Shown here piece by piece: positions 5,738-6,354 of a stretch of 6,354 bases of DNA. The position numbers were made by a program, and so were the translations under genes. The stretch comes from Desulfovibrionales bacterium GWA2_65_9 (lineage in GTDB: Bacteria > Desulfobacterota > Desulfovibrionia > Desulfovibrionales > Desulfovibrionaceae), in the NCBI GenBank assembly GCA_001799475.1, contig MGTN01000161.1, forward strand, positions 11,424-17,777. The letters are read 5' to 3'. The notes beneath the pieces are model-generated. The model was not told where the DNA came from, did not search any database, and saw only the letters and a list, made by a program, of their open reading frames with translations. The first letter of the stretch is position 1. Every line of letters begins with the position of its first letter.

Positions 5738-6354
5738 ACACTGTCTTTGGCGTGAACAGGGCCAGGCACTCGGCATGGGCCGTGTGCGGGAACAGGTCCA
5801 CGGCCTGCACTGCGGAGAGCTCGTAGGCCGCAGACAACAGCCCGGCGTCGCGCGCCAGCGTGGCCGGGTTGCAGGACACGTAGACCAGCCGGGGCAGGGG
5901 CTTGTCGATGAGCCACTGCACCAGCCCGGCGTCCAGGCCCTCGCGCGGGGGGTCGACCACGGCCACGGCCGGGATCTCGTAGTCCTCGGGCAGGCGCAGG
6001 GGGATGGGTTCCTGGCCCGAGAGGTCGGCGCGCATGAAGCGGCAGTTCTGCGTGCCGTTCAGCTTGGCGTTGGCCTCGGCGTCGGCCACGGCCGAGGGGT
6101 TCTGCTCCAGGCCCAGCACGCGCCCGGCGGCCCCGGCCAGGAACAGCGCGATGCCGCCGCCGCCGGAGTAGAGGTCATAGACCGTGTCCGTGGGCGCGAG
6201 GTCGGCCAGATTGCGCAGGGCGGCGTACAGGGCCTCGGCCCCCTTGGTGCAGGTCTGGAAGAAGGCGTCGGCGCTGATGGAGTAGCGCACGTCCTCCAGG
6301 GCCTCGATGAGCACAGGGGAGCCCAGGGTCAGGCGCGTGCGTTCGGCCTGGGAC
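5736..6354 (-). CDS. RNA uracil-5-methyltransferase of the TrmA/RlmC/RlmD family, C-terminal part, cut by window edge
   Basis: These enzymes methylate C5 of a uracil in 23S rRNA or tRNA using S-adenosylmethionine. The visible 205 residues cover the catalytic domain. They contain the glutamine of ADAFFQT (28-34), the SAM-binding loop DLYSGGGGIALFLA (60-73), an acidic residue ending the next strand (LGLEQN, 80-85), DPPREGLD (134-141), YVSCNPATLARD with the catalytic Cys161 (158-169) and DLFPHTAHAE near the end (186-195) with the likely general-base glutamate. The frame is open to base 6353, so the N-terminal TRAM-type or iron-sulfur region, if present, is outside; a GTG at 6314 is internal, not a real start. 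RlmD (23S U1939) is a likely assignment, but RlmC and bacterial TrmA-like relatives share these motifs. The DJ-1 gene follows after 9 bases. Confidence 0.92.
   Translation of the reverse strand, partial: SQAERTRLTLGSPVLIEALEDVRYSISADAFFQTCTKGAEALYAALRNLADLAPTDTVYDLYSGGGGIALFLAGAAGRVLGLEQNPSAVADAEANAKLNGTQNCRFMRADLSGQEPIPLRLPEDYEIPAVAVVDPPREGLDAGLVQWLIDKPLPRLVYVSCNPATLARDAGLLSAAYELSAVQAVDLFPHTAHAECLALFTPKTV

Noticed and set aside
5736..6314. A complete methyltransferase starting at the GTG at 6314
   Set aside because: The same frame stays open to the window edge and residues before the GTG read like the family; 192 residues would lack the N-terminal half, so the gene is cut by the window and not short.

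Overview
The window is a GC-rich, gene-dense bacterial chromosome segment with eight protein genes, all read on the minus strand, so the leftmost gene is the most downstream. No RNA gene, mobile element, CRISPR array or gene-free stretch over 100 bases was seen. The PTS core genes beside a lone mannose-family IID gene, the GC-rich codon use, and a biotin synthase that looks like the form typical of obligate anaerobes together suggest a Desulfovibrio-like sulfate-reducing deltaproteobacterium (Desulfovibrionales). That placement is an inference and was not checked by database search.

The layout in transcription order (right to left) has two blocks. The first is the 3' part of a TrmA/RlmD-type RNA uracil-5-methyltransferase gene, cut by the right edge, followed after 9 bases by a DJ-1/PfpI-family gene (GTG start). 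After an 87-base gap that carries a plausible promoter and a strong ribosome binding site, a tightly packed six-gene run begins: an HD-domain phosphohydrolase of the YfbR type, rsmI (16S rRNA C1402 2'-O-methyltransferase, TTG start), bioB (biotin synthase), a PTS mannose-family IID protein, ptsH (HPr) and ptsI (Enzyme I, cut by the left edge). The junctions in this run are a 4-base overlap, a 26-base overlap, a 1-base gap, a 34-base gap and a 1-base overlap, so co-transcription and translational coupling are likely.

The genes combine rRNA modification, probable nucleotide hydrolysis, the last step of biotin synthesis and the phosphoenolpyruvate-dependent phosphoryl relay (Enzyme I to HPr to IIA/IIB of the mannose family). 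No IIA, IIB or IIC gene lies in the window, so the IID protein's partners must be elsewhere.

No wholly new system is evident. The points most worth attention are: a BioB that lacks two of the three cysteines that hold the sacrificial [2Fe-2S] cluster in the E. coli enzyme but has other cysteines; an HD protein that appears to be an internal duplication with a dead first half; an ambiguous HPr start with an AT-rich island that could be an internal promoter; and the unusual joining of bioB with PTS core genes.
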